A stretch of DNA of 64,000 nucleotides from Flagellimonas aequoris (GTDB taxonomy: Bacteria > Bacteroidota > Bacteroidia > Flavobacteriales > Flavobacteriaceae), in assembly GCF_003584165.1 (NCBI RefSeq), contig NZ_QXFJ01000023.1, positions 248,001 to 312,000 of the forward strand, given 5' to 3'. The stretch's first letter is position 1; every line of letters begins with the position of its first letter. Shown here in pieces: positions 46,237 to 55,039 of the stretch. Both the position numbers and the translations under genes were made by a program. Below the pieces are notes generated by a model that saw only the letters and a list, made by a program, of their open reading frames with translations, had not been told where the DNA came from and did no database searches.

Positions 46237-46707
46237 GTGAAAAACAATAACAATTCCTTAAAGATTGATGGTATCGACAAGAAAATCCTAAGATACCTCA
46301 TGGAAGATGCTCGTAAACCTATTTTGGAAATTGCGAGGAACATTGGGATATCCGGGGCCGCTATTCACCAAAGACTCCGCAAACTGGAAAGTTCTGGGCT
46401 TTTGGCAGGCTCCAAGTTCATTATCAATCCAAGGGTTTTGGGCTATACCACCATGGCATACATCGGTATCTTTTTGGACAAGGCCATGTCCAACCCCAGA
46501 GCGGTAAAGGAATTGGAAAAAATACCGGAAGTTTTGGAATGCCATTACACCACTGGAAACTGGTCCATCCTCATCAAGGTATTGTGCCGCGATAATGAAC
46601 ACCTTATGCAGGTCCTCAACAAAAAGATCCAACAGATCGAAGGGGTATCCCGAACCGAGACCTTTATTTCCTTGAACCAACAAATTGATCGACAAATTCA
46701 GATTTGA
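46237..46707 (+). CDS. Lrp/AsnC-family regulator
   Basis: A 156-residue regulator that starts at GTG (46237). The helix-turn-helix is PILEIARNIGISGAAIHQRL and the C-terminal RAM domain binds an amino acid (VLECHYTTGNWSILIKV). A TACCTTTG element at 46207-46214 is a perfect -7 box. It lies directly after the saccharopine dehydrogenase gene, and alanine dehydrogenase is 2 kb away; either may be its target. Confidence 0.93.
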   Translation: MKNNNNSLKIDGIDKKILRYLMEDARKPILEIARNIGISGAAIHQRLRKLESSGLLAGSKFIINPRVLGYTTMAYIGIFLDKAMSNPRAVKELEKIPEVLECHYTTGNWSILIKVLCRDNEHLMQVLNKKIQQIEGVSRTETFISLNQQIDRQIQI

Positions 46708-46745
46708 TATTTTGATTCAATCTAAATAAAGATTAAATTTGGCCC

Positions 46746-47066
46746 ATGGTTGAAATCTATCGGTCCAAATATTATTCCCTTCATCAGGCTGCCAATGAGC
46801 GTGCCTTTTACCTTGATCTTGGGCAAAAGACCGTTCGCATGTCCCTTTGCCAGCTCTTATCGCTTCGGCACAAGGTCCTTTCCATTTCCATAGAAGCTCA
46901 TTTTGACGGCGACCTAAACAAACATGGTTTCGAAGTTTTATTGCTGTGCAACAAAGAGCATCTTTTTATTTTGAACACTATGGAGGTCATCGACCTTAAA
47001 AACCTAGTGGAACACGGATTTGTGGCCCTAGGGCTCTCGGTTGCTACCGAAGCCGTTGAAGTCTAA
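46746..47066 (+). CDS. Small protein of unknown function
   Basis: A 106-residue cytoplasmic protein that I do not recognise. It has no signal peptide or membrane helix, is well balanced in composition, and its codon use resembles neighbours. Recognisable segments are YYSLHQAANERAFYLDLGQ and HGFEVLLLCNKEHLFILN. It follows the Lrp gene by 38 bases and precedes ferritin by 108, so it could belong to the Lrp unit. Confidence 0.65.
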   Translation: MVEIYRSKYYSLHQAANERAFYLDLGQKTVRMSLCQLLSLRHKVLSISIEAHFDGDLNKHGFEVLLLCNKEHLFILNTMEVIDLKNLVEHGFVALGLSVATEAVEV

Positions 47067-47174
47067 ACCCTTCCTTTTTTCCATCATAAATTACCCTTAA
47101 ATCAAGGGGTTTCGGCAGTAATGCAGTTAAAAATTCGTAATTTTAACATTGCAACTCACTAAAAACCTATTCAT

Positions 47175-47693
47175 ATGAAAGACATAGCAAGACAAAGCAT
47201 GAGCATTAAAGTGGAGTCCATGGACCTACTCAATGGCCAGATCAAAATGGAAGCCCATGCCTCTGCCACCTATTTGGCCATGGCATCTTGGTGCGAGCAA
47301 AATGGGTTTTTTACCAGTGCCAAGTTTTTCTTCAAACAAGCTGAGGAAGAAAGGGAGCACATGATGAAGATCTTTAATTTTTTGGTGGATACCGGTGGAA
47401 GTCCCATTTCACCCGAGGTGACCAATATCAACCACGACTATTCCTCCATTGTGGATGTGTTCGAAAATACTTTGGAACACGAAGTGAAGGTGACCAAATC
47501 CATCCATAATATTGTGAAAAAAGCCCGCGAACTGGGTGATATTGCCACGGAACGTTTCTTGGATTGGTTCGTAATGGAGCAAGTGGAGGAAGAAAACACC
47601 ATCCGTGATATTTTGGATATGATCGCCGTAACCGGAACCGAAGGTGTGGGTCTTCAAATGATCGATAACCAAGTAGCCAATTGGATTGAATAG
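47175..47693 (+). CDS. ftnA: Ferritin
   Basis: A 172-residue four-helix iron-storage protein. Ferroxidase ligands can be seen in the first helix (QIKMEAHASATYLAMASW) and in AEEEREHMMKIFNFL, as in bacterial FtnA. It oxidises Fe(II) and stores the mineral in a 24-subunit shell. A TAATTTTA near-match to the -7 element lies about 30 bases upstream. A bidirectional terminator follows at 47718. Confidence 0.95.
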   Translation: MKDIARQSMSIKVESMDLLNGQIKMEAHASATYLAMASWCEQNGFFTSAKFFFKQAEEEREHMMKIFNFLVDTGGSPISPEVTNINHDYSSIVDVFENTLEHEVKVTKSIHNIVKKARELGDIATERFLDWFVMEQVEEENTIRDILDMIAVTGTEGVGLQMIDNQVANWIE

Positions 47694-47717
47694 ATTATCC
47701 AAAAAGCATAAAAAAAC

Positions 47718-47741
47718 AAAAGGGGCCAAATGGCCCCTTTT
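47718..47741. terminator. Bidirectional terminator between ferritin and the zinc peptidase
   Basis: An 11-bp perfect stem (AAAAGGGGCCA / TGGCCCCTTTT) with a two-base loop. The A and T flanks provide a T tract in both directions. Confidence 0.9.
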
Positions 47742-47760
47742 TTATTGACATCTTCTTTCT

Positions 47761-48462
47761 TTAGTCCCTTCCACCAAAAACCTGTAGTCCCCAGTAAAGC
47801 AGGGAAGCCAAAGCACCTACAGCAGCGACCAAATACGTCCTTGCCGCCCATTTGAGGGCATCCTCTGCACCGGCATATTCTTCTTGACTCACCATATGCT
47901 TTTGTTTCAACCACACCAATGCCCTTTTACTGGCATCGTACTCCACTGGTAGGGTTATAAAACTGAACAGGGTCGCAAATCCCATCATAATCAAACCAAT
48001 CACGGCTATCGTAAAACCGATTCCTCCGGTAACCCCGGTAGCTGCCATAAGCGCAATACCTCCGAACACAATCCACGTGGACATTCCCGAGGTGACACTC
48101 ACCACAGGCACCAATTTGGATCTCATGGACAACCACTCATAGGCTTGGGCATGTTGCACGGCGTGACCACACTCGTGGGCCGCTACCGCAGCGGCGGCGG
48201 CATTACGTTGGCTGTACACGCCTTCGCTCAAGTTTACCGTTTTGTTTTTGGGATTATAGTGGTCCGTCAACATTCCAGGGGTGGAAATCACCTTTACATC
48301 ACGAATACCATGATCGTCCAACATTTTCTGGGCAATCTCCGCACCGCTCATCCCATTGCGCAAATGCACCTGGGAATATTTTTTGAACTTACTCTTCAAT
48401 TGGTTGCTTACCAACCAGCTGACCAGGGCTATCGCACCGATCAATATATAATATGTCATCAT
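47761..48462 (-). CDS. Membrane zinc metallopeptidase (YugP family)
   Basis: A 233-residue protein with a membrane helix at each end of the peptidase region. The zinc motif is VAAHECGHAVQHAQAY (HExxH), followed by helices about 125-175 and 210-228. YugP-like proteins are neutral zinc peptidases of unknown substrate. Two adjacent ATGs are possible starts. It is separated from ferritin by a shared terminator. Confidence 0.9.
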   Translation of the reverse strand: MMTYYILIGAIALVSWLVSNQLKSKFKKYSQVHLRNGMSGAEIAQKMLDDHGIRDVKVISTPGMLTDHYNPKNKTVNLSEGVYSQRNAAAAAVAAHECGHAVQHAQAYEWLSMRSKLVPVVSVTSGMSTWIVFGGIALMAATGVTGGIGFTIAVIGLIMMGFATLFSFITLPVEYDASKRALVWLKQKHMVSQEEYAGAEDALKWAARTYLVAAVGALASLLYWGLQVFGGRD

Positions 48463-48511
48463 AGCTTATTCTGTTTTTGCTTTTAGTAAATATACTACTA
48501 TAAAGCAAAAA

Positions 48512-48532
48512 CCCCGCCAAATAATGGCAGGG
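48512..48532 (-). terminator. Terminator of alanine dehydrogenase
   Basis: On the minus strand: CCCTGCC, loop ATTATTT, GGCGGGG (one T-G wobble), then TTTTTGC. It lies 23 bases after the ald stop. Confidence 0.85.
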
Positions 48533-48555
48533 TCGATATACTGACAAAATGTAAG

Positions 48556-49659
48556 TTATACCAATACGGGCTCTTGCAAATGGAAGGTTTCGGCTATTTC
48601 TTTATAGACCACCTCACCTTCAACAATATTGAGTCCCATGGAAAGGGATTTGTCCAACTTGCAGGCACTACGCCATCCCATATTCGCCAATTTTAGCACA
48701 TAGGGCAGTGTTACATTCGTCAAGGCAACAGTAGAAGTATAAGGCACTGCCCCTGGCATATTGGCTACACAGTAATGGACCACATCATCAATAATATAGG
48801 TCGGGTCCTCATGGGTTGTTGGTTTGGTGGTTTCCACGCATCCTCCCTGATCCACGGCAACGTCTACGATTACCGTTCCGGGACGCATGTCCTTGAGCAT
48901 GTCCCTAGTGATCAAGTTGGGGGCCTTTGCCCCTTTCAATAGAACGCCACCAATAATAAGGTCGTGGGTCTGTATATGTTTTCTGATATTGAACTCATTG
49001 GAAAATTCGGTCACCACATGGCTGGGCATGATATCGTTCACTTGACGAAGCCTTTTCATGTTCACGTCCATGATGGTTACATGGGCGCCCAGTCCCGCTG
49101 CCATTTTAGCAGCTTGGATGCCTACGGTACCGGCTCCCAAAACGAGAACACGGCCTGGCGCCACTCCGGGAACACCTCCCAAAAGCACGCCCCTACCTTT
49201 TACGGGTTTCTCCAAAAATTTAGCACCTTGTTGAATGGCCATTCTTCCAGCCACTTCCGACATGGGAGTCAAGAGCGGTAAGGTCCCGTCTTCATCCTCT
49301 ACCGTTTCATAAGCGATGCATACCGCCTTGCTTTTGATCATGGCCTTGGTCAACGCTTCGCTGGATGCAAAATGAAAGTAGGTGAACAGAATCTGCCCTT
49401 TCTGGATCAAATCATATTCCTGGGCAATGGGTTCCTTAACCTTCACGATCATATCGCTCATGGCGTATACCTGCCCAATAGTATCCAAAATAGTGGCGCC
49501 AGCACGCTGATAGTCCTGATTGAAAAAGCCACTGCCTTCACCAGCTCCGGACTGCACATACACGGTGTGGTTGTTCTTTACCAATTCAAAAACCCCAGCT
49601 GGAGTCATCCCAACCCGGTTTTCATTGTTCTTGATTTCTTTTGGTACCCCAACAATCAT
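48556..49659 (-). CDS. ald: Alanine dehydrogenase
   Basis: A 367-residue NAD-dependent enzyme that interconverts L-alanine and pyruvate plus ammonia. Active residues are in place: R15 (KNNENRVGMTP), K75 (VKVKEP), H96 (TYFHFAS) and an Asp in VDVAVDQGG. The dinucleotide motif is VLGAGTVGIQAA. Its upstream region (49660-49860) is unusually T-rich and holds three palindromes that may bind a regulator. A terminator closes it. Confidence 0.95.
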   Translation of the reverse strand: MIVGVPKEIKNNENRVGMTPAGVFELVKNNHTVYVQSGAGEGSGFFNQDYQRAGATILDTIGQVYAMSDMIVKVKEPIAQEYDLIQKGQILFTYFHFASSEALTKAMIKSKAVCIAYETVEDEDGTLPLLTPMSEVAGRMAIQQGAKFLEKPVKGRGVLLGGVPGVAPGRVLVLGAGTVGIQAAKMAAGLGAHVTIMDVNMKRLRQVNDIMPSHVVTEFSNEFNIRKHIQTHDLIIGGVLLKGAKAPNLITRDMLKDMRPGTVIVDVAVDQGGCVETTKPTTHEDPTYIIDDVVHYCVANMPGAVPYTSTVALTNVTLPYVLKLANMGWRSACKLDKSLSMGLNIVEGEVVYKEIAETFHLQEPVLV

Positions 49660-49750
49660 TTTTTTGAAGTTTTAATGTTTCTGCCCCAAAGGTGAGCAAA
49701 AAAAACAGACTGGAACAGAAAAAATCGACAAAAAGCAGGGGGTAGTGGTC

Positions 49751-49766
49751 AAAAAACATGTTTTTT
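49751..49766. promoter_or_regulatory. 16-bp perfect palindrome upstream of ald
   Basis: AAAAAACATGTTTTTT. It lies 92 bases before the ald ATG, on the upstream side, and has the symmetry of a dimer-bound operator. The A/T runs also suggest DNA bending. Confidence 0.45.
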
Positions 49767-49774
49767 AACATATA

Positions 49775-49846
49775 TACCCCTTTTTTTAATGGGGTAATCT
49801 CTTTTAATAAATTTTTATTTGACTTGACCCCTATTTTTTTAGGGGT
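49775..49846. repeat. Two related ACCCC-N10-GGGGTA inverted repeats upstream of ald
   Basis: The first has TACCCC at 49775-49780 and GGGGTA at 49791-49796; the second has ACCCCTA at 49827-49833 and TAGGGGT at 49840-49846. Both have T-rich centres, and their centres are 51 bases apart, close to five helical turns. They lie 116-188 bases upstream of ald on the minus strand. They could be paired regulator sites or transcribed hairpins. Confidence 0.5.
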
Positions 49847-49862
49847 ATGTGTCATTAAAAAT

Positions 49863-49892
49863 AAAAAAGCATGCCGATTGGCATGCTTTTTT
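49863..49892. terminator. Terminator of leuS
   Basis: A 13-bp perfect stem (AAAAAAGCATGCC / GGCATGCTTTTTT) with loop GATT; the A/T ends give a T tract on both strands. It lies 57 bases after the leuS stop. Confidence 0.9.
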
Positions 49893-49948
49893 ATACGTTT
49901 AGTGAAAAATTTTTAATAAAAATGGACTTCAATTCATAGATCCAAAAA

Positions 49949-52900
49949 CTATCCCACGATATTTACAATCTTTCCGGGGACCACAATGACTTTTTTAGGA
50001 GCACGACCCTGCAACTGTTCTTGGGTCTTTTCATGGGCCAATACCGCTGCTTCAATAGCCTTACTGTCCATATCCGTTGGGAATTCCAACTTGAACCGCA
50101 TCTTGCCATTAAAGGAAATGGGGTATTCCTTGGTGCTCTCCACCAAATATTTTCCTTCAAACTTGGGAAATGGAGCTTCCGCAATGGATTCCGTATGACC
50201 CAATCGCTCCCAGAGCTCTTCGGCAATGTGGGGTGCATAGGGCGATACCAAAATGGCCAACGGTTCCAAAATGGATTTGCTGGTACATTTTTGGGCCGTG
50301 AGTTCGTTCACACAGATCATAAAGCTGGACACCGAAGTATTGAAGGAGAAGTGTTCGATGTCTTCTTGTACCTTCTTGATGGTCTTGTGCAGTGACTTTA
50401 AATGTTCCGCGGTGGGTTCTTTGTCCTCGATGGTTTCAAATAGACGCCATAGTTTCTTCAAGAAGGAAGATACGCCAGTGATACCTGCCGTGTTCCAAGG
50501 TTTGGATTGCTCCAATGGGCCCAAGAACATTTCATACAACCGAAGGGAATCCGCCCCGTACTCCTCACAAATAGCATCAGGGTTGACGACATTGTATTTG
50601 GATTTGGACATTTTTTCGACTTCTGGATATGTTTTAAATTCTTTTGATTTCCCGGAAAACAATTCTGTGAATTTGCCTTCCAACCAAAATCCCCCAGGCA
50701 CAACAAAGATGGAATCCTTATATGACTCATTGGTTTTTCTATAACCCTCGATATCCAAAATATTGTTATCTACATAATTGACATCAAAACGATGAGGTAT
50801 TACCTGATTATAGGGGACAGCATATTCTCCTTCTTTGTATTCGTCAAGATATTCATAATCAGAACTGAAGAAAACATATTTCACATCTTCACCATAATAC
50901 TGAAACTTATCTAATTCTCCGTTTTCGTTTTCTTTAACCAAGAAAATAATATTTGACGCTCTCTTTCCTTCAGATCCACTTTCAGTCTTATATCCAGAAA
51001 CATACGCTTGATTAACCGAGGCTTGATTAGCAAATTCTGAAGTCCCCGTAATCATCCCTTGGTTGATCAACTTTTGGGCATATTCGTCCTTGGGCACATA
51101 GCCCATATCGAACATGAACTTCTGCCAAAAACGGGAATACAACAAGTGGCCCGTAGCGTGCTCGCTACCTCCTATGTAGAGATCCACATCTTGCCAATAG
51201 TCAATGGCTTCCTTGGAGAAAATGGTCTCGTTGTTTCGGGGATCCATATACCTATTAAAGTATTGGGAGCTTCCTGCCCAACCCGGCATGGTGTTCAATT
51301 CCAAAGGAAAAACATTAACATGGTCAATAAGATCATTGCTAACCACTTCCGCCTTGAGGCGGTCCCAAGCCCAATGGGTAGCATTGCCCAAGGGCGGTTC
51401 GCCTGTTTCGGTGGGAAGGTATTTTTCCACTTCGGGCAATTCCAACGGCAAATGTTCCAAGTCGATCATCTGCGGCATCCCATCCACATAATACACGGGG
51501 AAAGGTTCCCCCCAATACCGTTGACGGCTGAACACCGCATCCCGAAGGCGGTAATTCACTTTCCCCTTGCCTTGACCTATTTTTTCCAGTTCTGCAATGG
51601 CTTTTTTGGTGGCTTCTTTATAGGAAAGTCCATTCAAAAAGTCGGAATTGGCGATAATGGTCGTGGCCTTGTCGGCAAAAGCCTCTTCGGAAATATCCAC
51701 CCCCTCAAAAATGTTGGGGATGTCCAAATTGTAATGTTTGGCAAAATCATAGTCGCGTTGGTCCCCACAAGGAACGGCCATCACGGCTCCTGTTCCATAG
51801 CTGGCCAAAACGTAGTCGCCAATCCAGATCGGAATGGGCTCCTTGGTAAATGGATGCTCAGCATACGCTCCTGTAAAGGCGCCGGAAACCGTTTTTACAT
51901 CGGCCATACGATCCCGTTCGGAACGTTTGGCGGTAGCCTCCACATAGGCTTCCACCTCAGCTTTTTGTTCTGGCGTGGTAATTTTGGCCACCAAATCATG
52001 TTCTGGGGCCAAGGTCATAAAGCTCACCCCAAAAATGGTATCAGGGCGGGTGGTGAAGACTTCTATTTCAAATGGTAAATTTTGAGTTTTGAGTTTTGAG
52101 TTTTCATCTTCTAACTCAACATTTAACACTTTAAACTTTACAGAAGCCCCTTCTGAACGACCGATCCAGTTGGTTTGGGAATCCTTCAAGGGTTGTGGCC
52201 AGTCGATGTTGTCCAGACCGTCCAACAAACGCTGGGCATAAGCTGTAATGCGCATGCTCCACTGCGTCATTTTTTTACGGATCACTGGGTGTCCCCCTCG
52301 TTCCGAAACGCCGTTTACAATCTCATCGTTGGCCAAAACGGTCCCCAAAGCCGGACACCAGTTTACTTCGGTATCCGCCAAATAGGTCAACCTATATTTT
52401 AGAAGGATTTCTTGCTTCTCCTTTGCTGAAAAATGGTTCCACTCCGAAGCAGAAAAAATGGGGGTGTCATCATCACAAGCAGCTTGCACATTGGCATTCC
52501 CTTCTTTTTCAAACACGGAAACCAAGGTTTCGATATTTTCCGCTTTATCGGATGTTTTATTGTACCACGAATGGAACAATTGGATAAAAATCCATTGTGT
52601 CCATTTATAATATTGTGGGTTGGAGGTACGCACTTCTCGGCTCCAATCGAAAGAGAAACCTAATTGATCTAACTGCTCCCTATATCTTTTGATGTTGTTT
52701 TCGGTAGTAATAGCCGGATGCTGGCCGGTTTGGATGGCATACTGTTCCGCCGGCAAACCGAAGGAATCATACCCCATGGGATGCAACACATTGAAACCCT
52801 TATGTCTTTTGTAACGCGAATAGATATCCGTGGCAATATAGCCCAGCGGGTGACCCACGTGCAATCCTGCCCCCGAAGGATAGGGGAACATAGACAATGC

Positions 52901-53002
52901 ATAAAATTTGGGTTTATCGGAATGGTTAGAAGCCTTAAAGGTTTCATGCTCTGCCCAATACTTCTGCCACTTGGCTTCAATTTCACGGAAATTGTAGTTC
53001 AT
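49949..53002 (-). CDS. leuS: Leucyl-tRNA synthetase
   Basis: A 1017-residue class I synthetase. The HIGH motif is GLHVGHPLGY, the editing domain has FTTRPDTIFGVSF, and the catalytic loop is EKMSKSKYNVVNP. I use the ATG at 53002; a GTG three codons upstream is weaker. Two parts stand out: a stretch around residues 665-780 (50690-51010) that is clearly AT-rich and longer than in relatives I can recall, and a short segment ENSKLKTQN encoded by a 7-base tandem repeat just before the editing domain. Confidence 0.96.
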   Translation of the reverse strand: MNYNFREIEAKWQKYWAEHETFKASNHSDKPKFYALSMFPYPSGAGLHVGHPLGYIATDIYSRYKRHKGFNVLHPMGYDSFGLPAEQYAIQTGQHPAITTENNIKRYREQLDQLGFSFDWSREVRTSNPQYYKWTQWIFIQLFHSWYNKTSDKAENIETLVSVFEKEGNANVQAACDDDTPIFSASEWNHFSAKEKQEILLKYRLTYLADTEVNWCPALGTVLANDEIVNGVSERGGHPVIRKKMTQWSMRITAYAQRLLDGLDNIDWPQPLKDSQTNWIGRSEGASVKFKVLNVELEDENSKLKTQNLPFEIEVFTTRPDTIFGVSFMTLAPEHDLVAKITTPEQKAEVEAYVEATAKRSERDRMADVKTVSGAFTGAYAEHPFTKEPIPIWIGDYVLASYGTGAVMAVPCGDQRDYDFAKHYNLDIPNIFEGVDISEEAFADKATTIIANSDFLNGLSYKEATKKAIAELEKIGQGKGKVNYRLRDAVFSRQRYWGEPFPVYYVDGMPQMIDLEHLPLELPEVEKYLPTETGEPPLGNATHWAWDRLKAEVVSNDLIDHVNVFPLELNTMPGWAGSSQYFNRYMDPRNNETIFSKEAIDYWQDVDLYIGGSEHATGHLLYSRFWQKFMFDMGYVPKDEYAQKLINQGMITGTSEFANQASVNQAYVSGYKTESGSEGKRASNIIFLVKENENGELDKFQYYGEDVKYVFFSSDYEYLDEYKEGEYAVPYNQVIPHRFDVNYVDNNILDIEGYRKTNESYKDSIFVVPGGFWLEGKFTELFSGKSKEFKTYPEVEKMSKSKYNVVNPDAICEEYGADSLRLYEMFLGPLEQSKPWNTAGITGVSSFLKKLWRLFETIEDKEPTAEHLKSLHKTIKKVQEDIEHFSFNTSVSSFMICVNELTAQKCTSKSILEPLAILVSPYAPHIAEELWERLGHTESIAEAPFPKFEGKYLVESTKEYPISFNGKMRFKLEFPTDMDSKAIEAAVLAHEKTQEQLQGRAPKKVIVVPGKIVNIVG
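52080..52104. repeat. TTTTGAG tandem microrepeat inside leuS
   Basis: Three copies of the 7-base unit TTTTGAG followed by TTTT. On the coding strand they read through as NSKLKTQN, in frame, at the junction before the editing domain. Confidence 0.9.
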
Positions 53003-53027
53003 GCTGATCACTTTTATTTTCGAGTTG

Positions 53028-53056
53028 CAAAAATAGGTTTAATCCCCTAAATACAA
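53028..53056 (-). promoter_or_regulatory. Bacteroidota-type promoter of leuS
   Basis: On the minus strand: TTG (53056-53054), 18-base spacer, TATTTTTG (53035-53028). It lies 26 bases before the leuS ATG. Confidence 0.7.
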
Positions 53057-53091
53057 TTTACTTTTCTATTTTTACGTACTGATTCCACTAT

Positions 53092-53970
53092 ATGAGCCAA
53101 TATATTGAAAGATATCAGCGAAGAAAACTGATCTCCTCCTATTTTTCCGTGGTTTTGAGTATTGCCTTGGTCCTTTTCCTGTTGGGCGTACTGGGACTTT
53201 TGGTGTTGAACACCAAAAAGTTGGCAGACCATTTTAAGGAGCAGATTACTATTTCGGTCTTTTTGAAGGACAATGCAAAACCTGTGGAAATAGATCAACT
53301 ACAGAAAAGCTTGGCCTTGGCCGAATACACCAAGTCAGCAGAATATATTTCCAAGGAAGATGCCGCAGAGCAATATAGCGAGGATATTGGGGAAAATTTT
53401 GTGGAGTTTTTGGGGTACAACCCACTTCAAAATTCCATTGATGTGCATTTAAAGGCCGATTTTGTTTCTCCTGAACAGATTGAACAGATTTCTGGTGACC
53501 TGGCTTCCAAAACCTATGTGGAAGAAGTAAGCTACGACAAGCCCTTGATTGAACTGCTGAACGACAACGCCCGAAAAATTAGTCTTTGGATATTGGTAGC
53601 CAGTGCCCTTTTTACAGTGATAGCGGTATTGCTCATCAATAGTTCCATTCGACTTTCCATTTATTCCAAACGATTTATCATCAAGACCATGCAAATGGTA
53701 GGGGCTACCAAAACCTTTATCAGAAGACCTTTTATCTGGACGAACATCAAACTGGGAATGGTAGGAGCTGTGGTGGCCTTGATCGCTTTGGGCATTTTGA
53801 TCTATTACATCAACAAGAATTTTCCCGAGTTGGACCTGTTCAATGAATATGTGACCCTTATCTTTTTGTTTGTCGGGGTCTTTGGTTTGGGAGTGGTCAT
53901 TTCGTGGGCAAGTACCCATTTTGCCACCCAACGTTTCCTTAACTTGAGGACCGATGATCTTTATTATTAA
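53092..53970 (+). CDS. ftsX: Cell-division permease FtsX
   Basis: A 292-residue inner-membrane protein. Helix 1 (about 20-42) is followed by a periplasmic domain (about 45-155) and three C-terminal helices (about 165-188, 222-245, 256-280), as in FtsX. KTMQMVGATKTFIRRPF is the conserved cytoplasmic segment. With FtsE it controls peptidoglycan hydrolases at division; ftsE is not in the window. The next gene starts 9 bases downstream and has its own promoter inside this gene. Confidence 0.93.
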   Translation: MSQYIERYQRRKLISSYFSVVLSIALVLFLLGVLGLLVLNTKKLADHFKEQITISVFLKDNAKPVEIDQLQKSLALAEYTKSAEYISKEDAAEQYSEDIGENFVEFLGYNPLQNSIDVHLKADFVSPEQIEQISGDLASKTYVEEVSYDKPLIELLNDNARKISLWILVASALFTVIAVLLINSSIRLSIYSKRFIIKTMQMVGATKTFIRRPFIWTNIKLGMVGAVVALIALGILIYYINKNFPELDLFNEYVTLIFLFVGVFGLGVVISWASTHFATQRFLNLRTDDLYY

Positions 53971-53975
53971 CTTTG
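53944..53975 (+). promoter_or_regulatory. Promoter of the DUF3098-uppP genes, inside ftsX
   Basis: TTG (53944-53946), 21-base spacer, TAACTTTG (53968-53975). Both elements are perfect. The ATG follows only four bases after the -7 box, so the message would be almost leaderless. Confidence 0.75.
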
Positions 53976-53979
53976 CGGC

Positions 53980-54243
53980 ATGAGCAAGAAAAACAAGAAC
54001 GATCAAAAACCCAACAAGGAGTTCATTTTTCAAAAGAAAAATTACCTTTTCCTCTTTATCGGCATTGCCTTTATTGCCTTGGGCTTTATTTTGATGAGTG
54101 GCGGCGGGAGCGATGATCCCAACGTATTCAATCCGGATATCTACAGTTTTAGAAGGATTCGATTGGCACCGACCTTGGTGCTCATCGGTCTGGGCATTCA
54201 GGTATACGCCATTTTGTTGAACCCTAACAAAAACAAGGAATAA
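53980..54243 (+). CDS. DUF3098 membrane protein
   Basis: An 87-residue protein with two membrane helices (about 26-42 and 66-80) and a charged N-terminus. KEFIFQKKNYLFLFIGIAFI and SFRRIRLAPTLVLIGLGIQ mark DUF3098. It is found between ftsX and uppP in many Bacteroidota, so a link to envelope growth is plausible. Its stop is one base before the uppP start. Confidence 0.92.
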   Translation: MSKKNKNDQKPNKEFIFQKKNYLFLFIGIAFIALGFILMSGGGSDDPNVFNPDIYSFRRIRLAPTLVLIGLGIQVYAILLNPNKNKE

Positions 54244-54244
54244 T

Positions 54245-55039
54245 TTGGAATTGATCGATGCTATCATCCTTGGAATCATTCAAGGGTTGACCGAATTTTT
54301 GCCCGTTTCCTCCAGTGGGCATTTGGAATTGGGAAAAGCGATTTTGGGAGCCCATGCCATGCCCGAAGAAAGTTTGTTGTTTACCGTAATTCTTCACTTT
54401 GCCACCGCTTTGAGTACCATTGTGGTGTTCAGAAAAGATATTCTCGGAATTTTTAAGGGACTTTTTCAATTCAAATGGAACGAAGAGACCCAGTTTTCCC
54501 TGAAAATCATCATTTCCATGATTCCAGCCGCTTTGGTCGGACTCTTTTTGAATGATTTTATTGAAGTATTTTTTGATGGTGCCATCGTCATCGTGGGCAT
54601 CATGCTGATCATCACCGCCTTTTTGTTGTACTTGGCGGATTTGGCCAAAACAACGGATAAAGGAGTTTCATTCCGAAGTTCCTTTGTAATTGGAATGGCA
54701 CAAGCCGTTGCCATATTGCCGGGAATTTCCCGAAGTGGGGCCACCATTTCCGCAGCGGTATTGTTGGGAGTGGACAAGGGCAAATCGGCTCGCTTTTCTT
54801 TCTTGATGGTCGTGCCCCTTATCCTAGGAAAAGTAGCCAAGGATGTGATGGGAGGCGAAATCAATTTCCATGGAGATCAAGCCGTGGCTATGGGTGCAGG
54901 ATTCATCGCAGCTTTTATTGCCGGTTTGGCCGCTTGTACCTGGATGATTAAACTGGTTCGCCAAAGCAAACTCACCTATTTTGCCATCTATTGTTTGATC
55001 GTTGGGTTGATCGCCCTTGCGTGGAGTATCTGGGGATAG
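54245..55039 (+). CDS. uppP: Undecaprenyl-diphosphate phosphatase
   Basis: A 264-residue inner-membrane enzyme that recycles the C55 carrier of peptidoglycan synthesis. The two catalytic motifs are GLTEFLPVSSSGHLELG and LPGISRSGATISAAVLLG. The start is TTG at 54245, one base after the preceding stop; it gives the normal N-terminus ELIDAIILGIIQG, and no ATG is suitable. Seven or eight membrane helices are expected. Confidence 0.95.
   Translation: MELIDAIILGIIQGLTEFLPVSSSGHLELGKAILGAHAMPEESLLFTVILHFATALSTIVVFRKDILGIFKGLFQFKWNEETQFSLKIIISMIPAALVGLFLNDFIEVFFDGAIVIVGIMLIITAFLLYLADLAKTTDKGVSFRSSFVIGMAQAVAILPGISRSGATISAAVLLGVDKGKSARFSFLMVVPLILGKVAKDVMGGEINFHGDQAVAMGAGFIAAFIAGLAACTWMIKLVRQSKLTYFAIYCLIVGLIALAWSIWG

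Noticed and set aside
49775..49846. The two ACCCC hairpins upstream of ald as terminators
   Set aside because: Their T-rich part is in the loop, the stems are only 6-7 bp, and leuS already has a strong terminator at 49863-49892.
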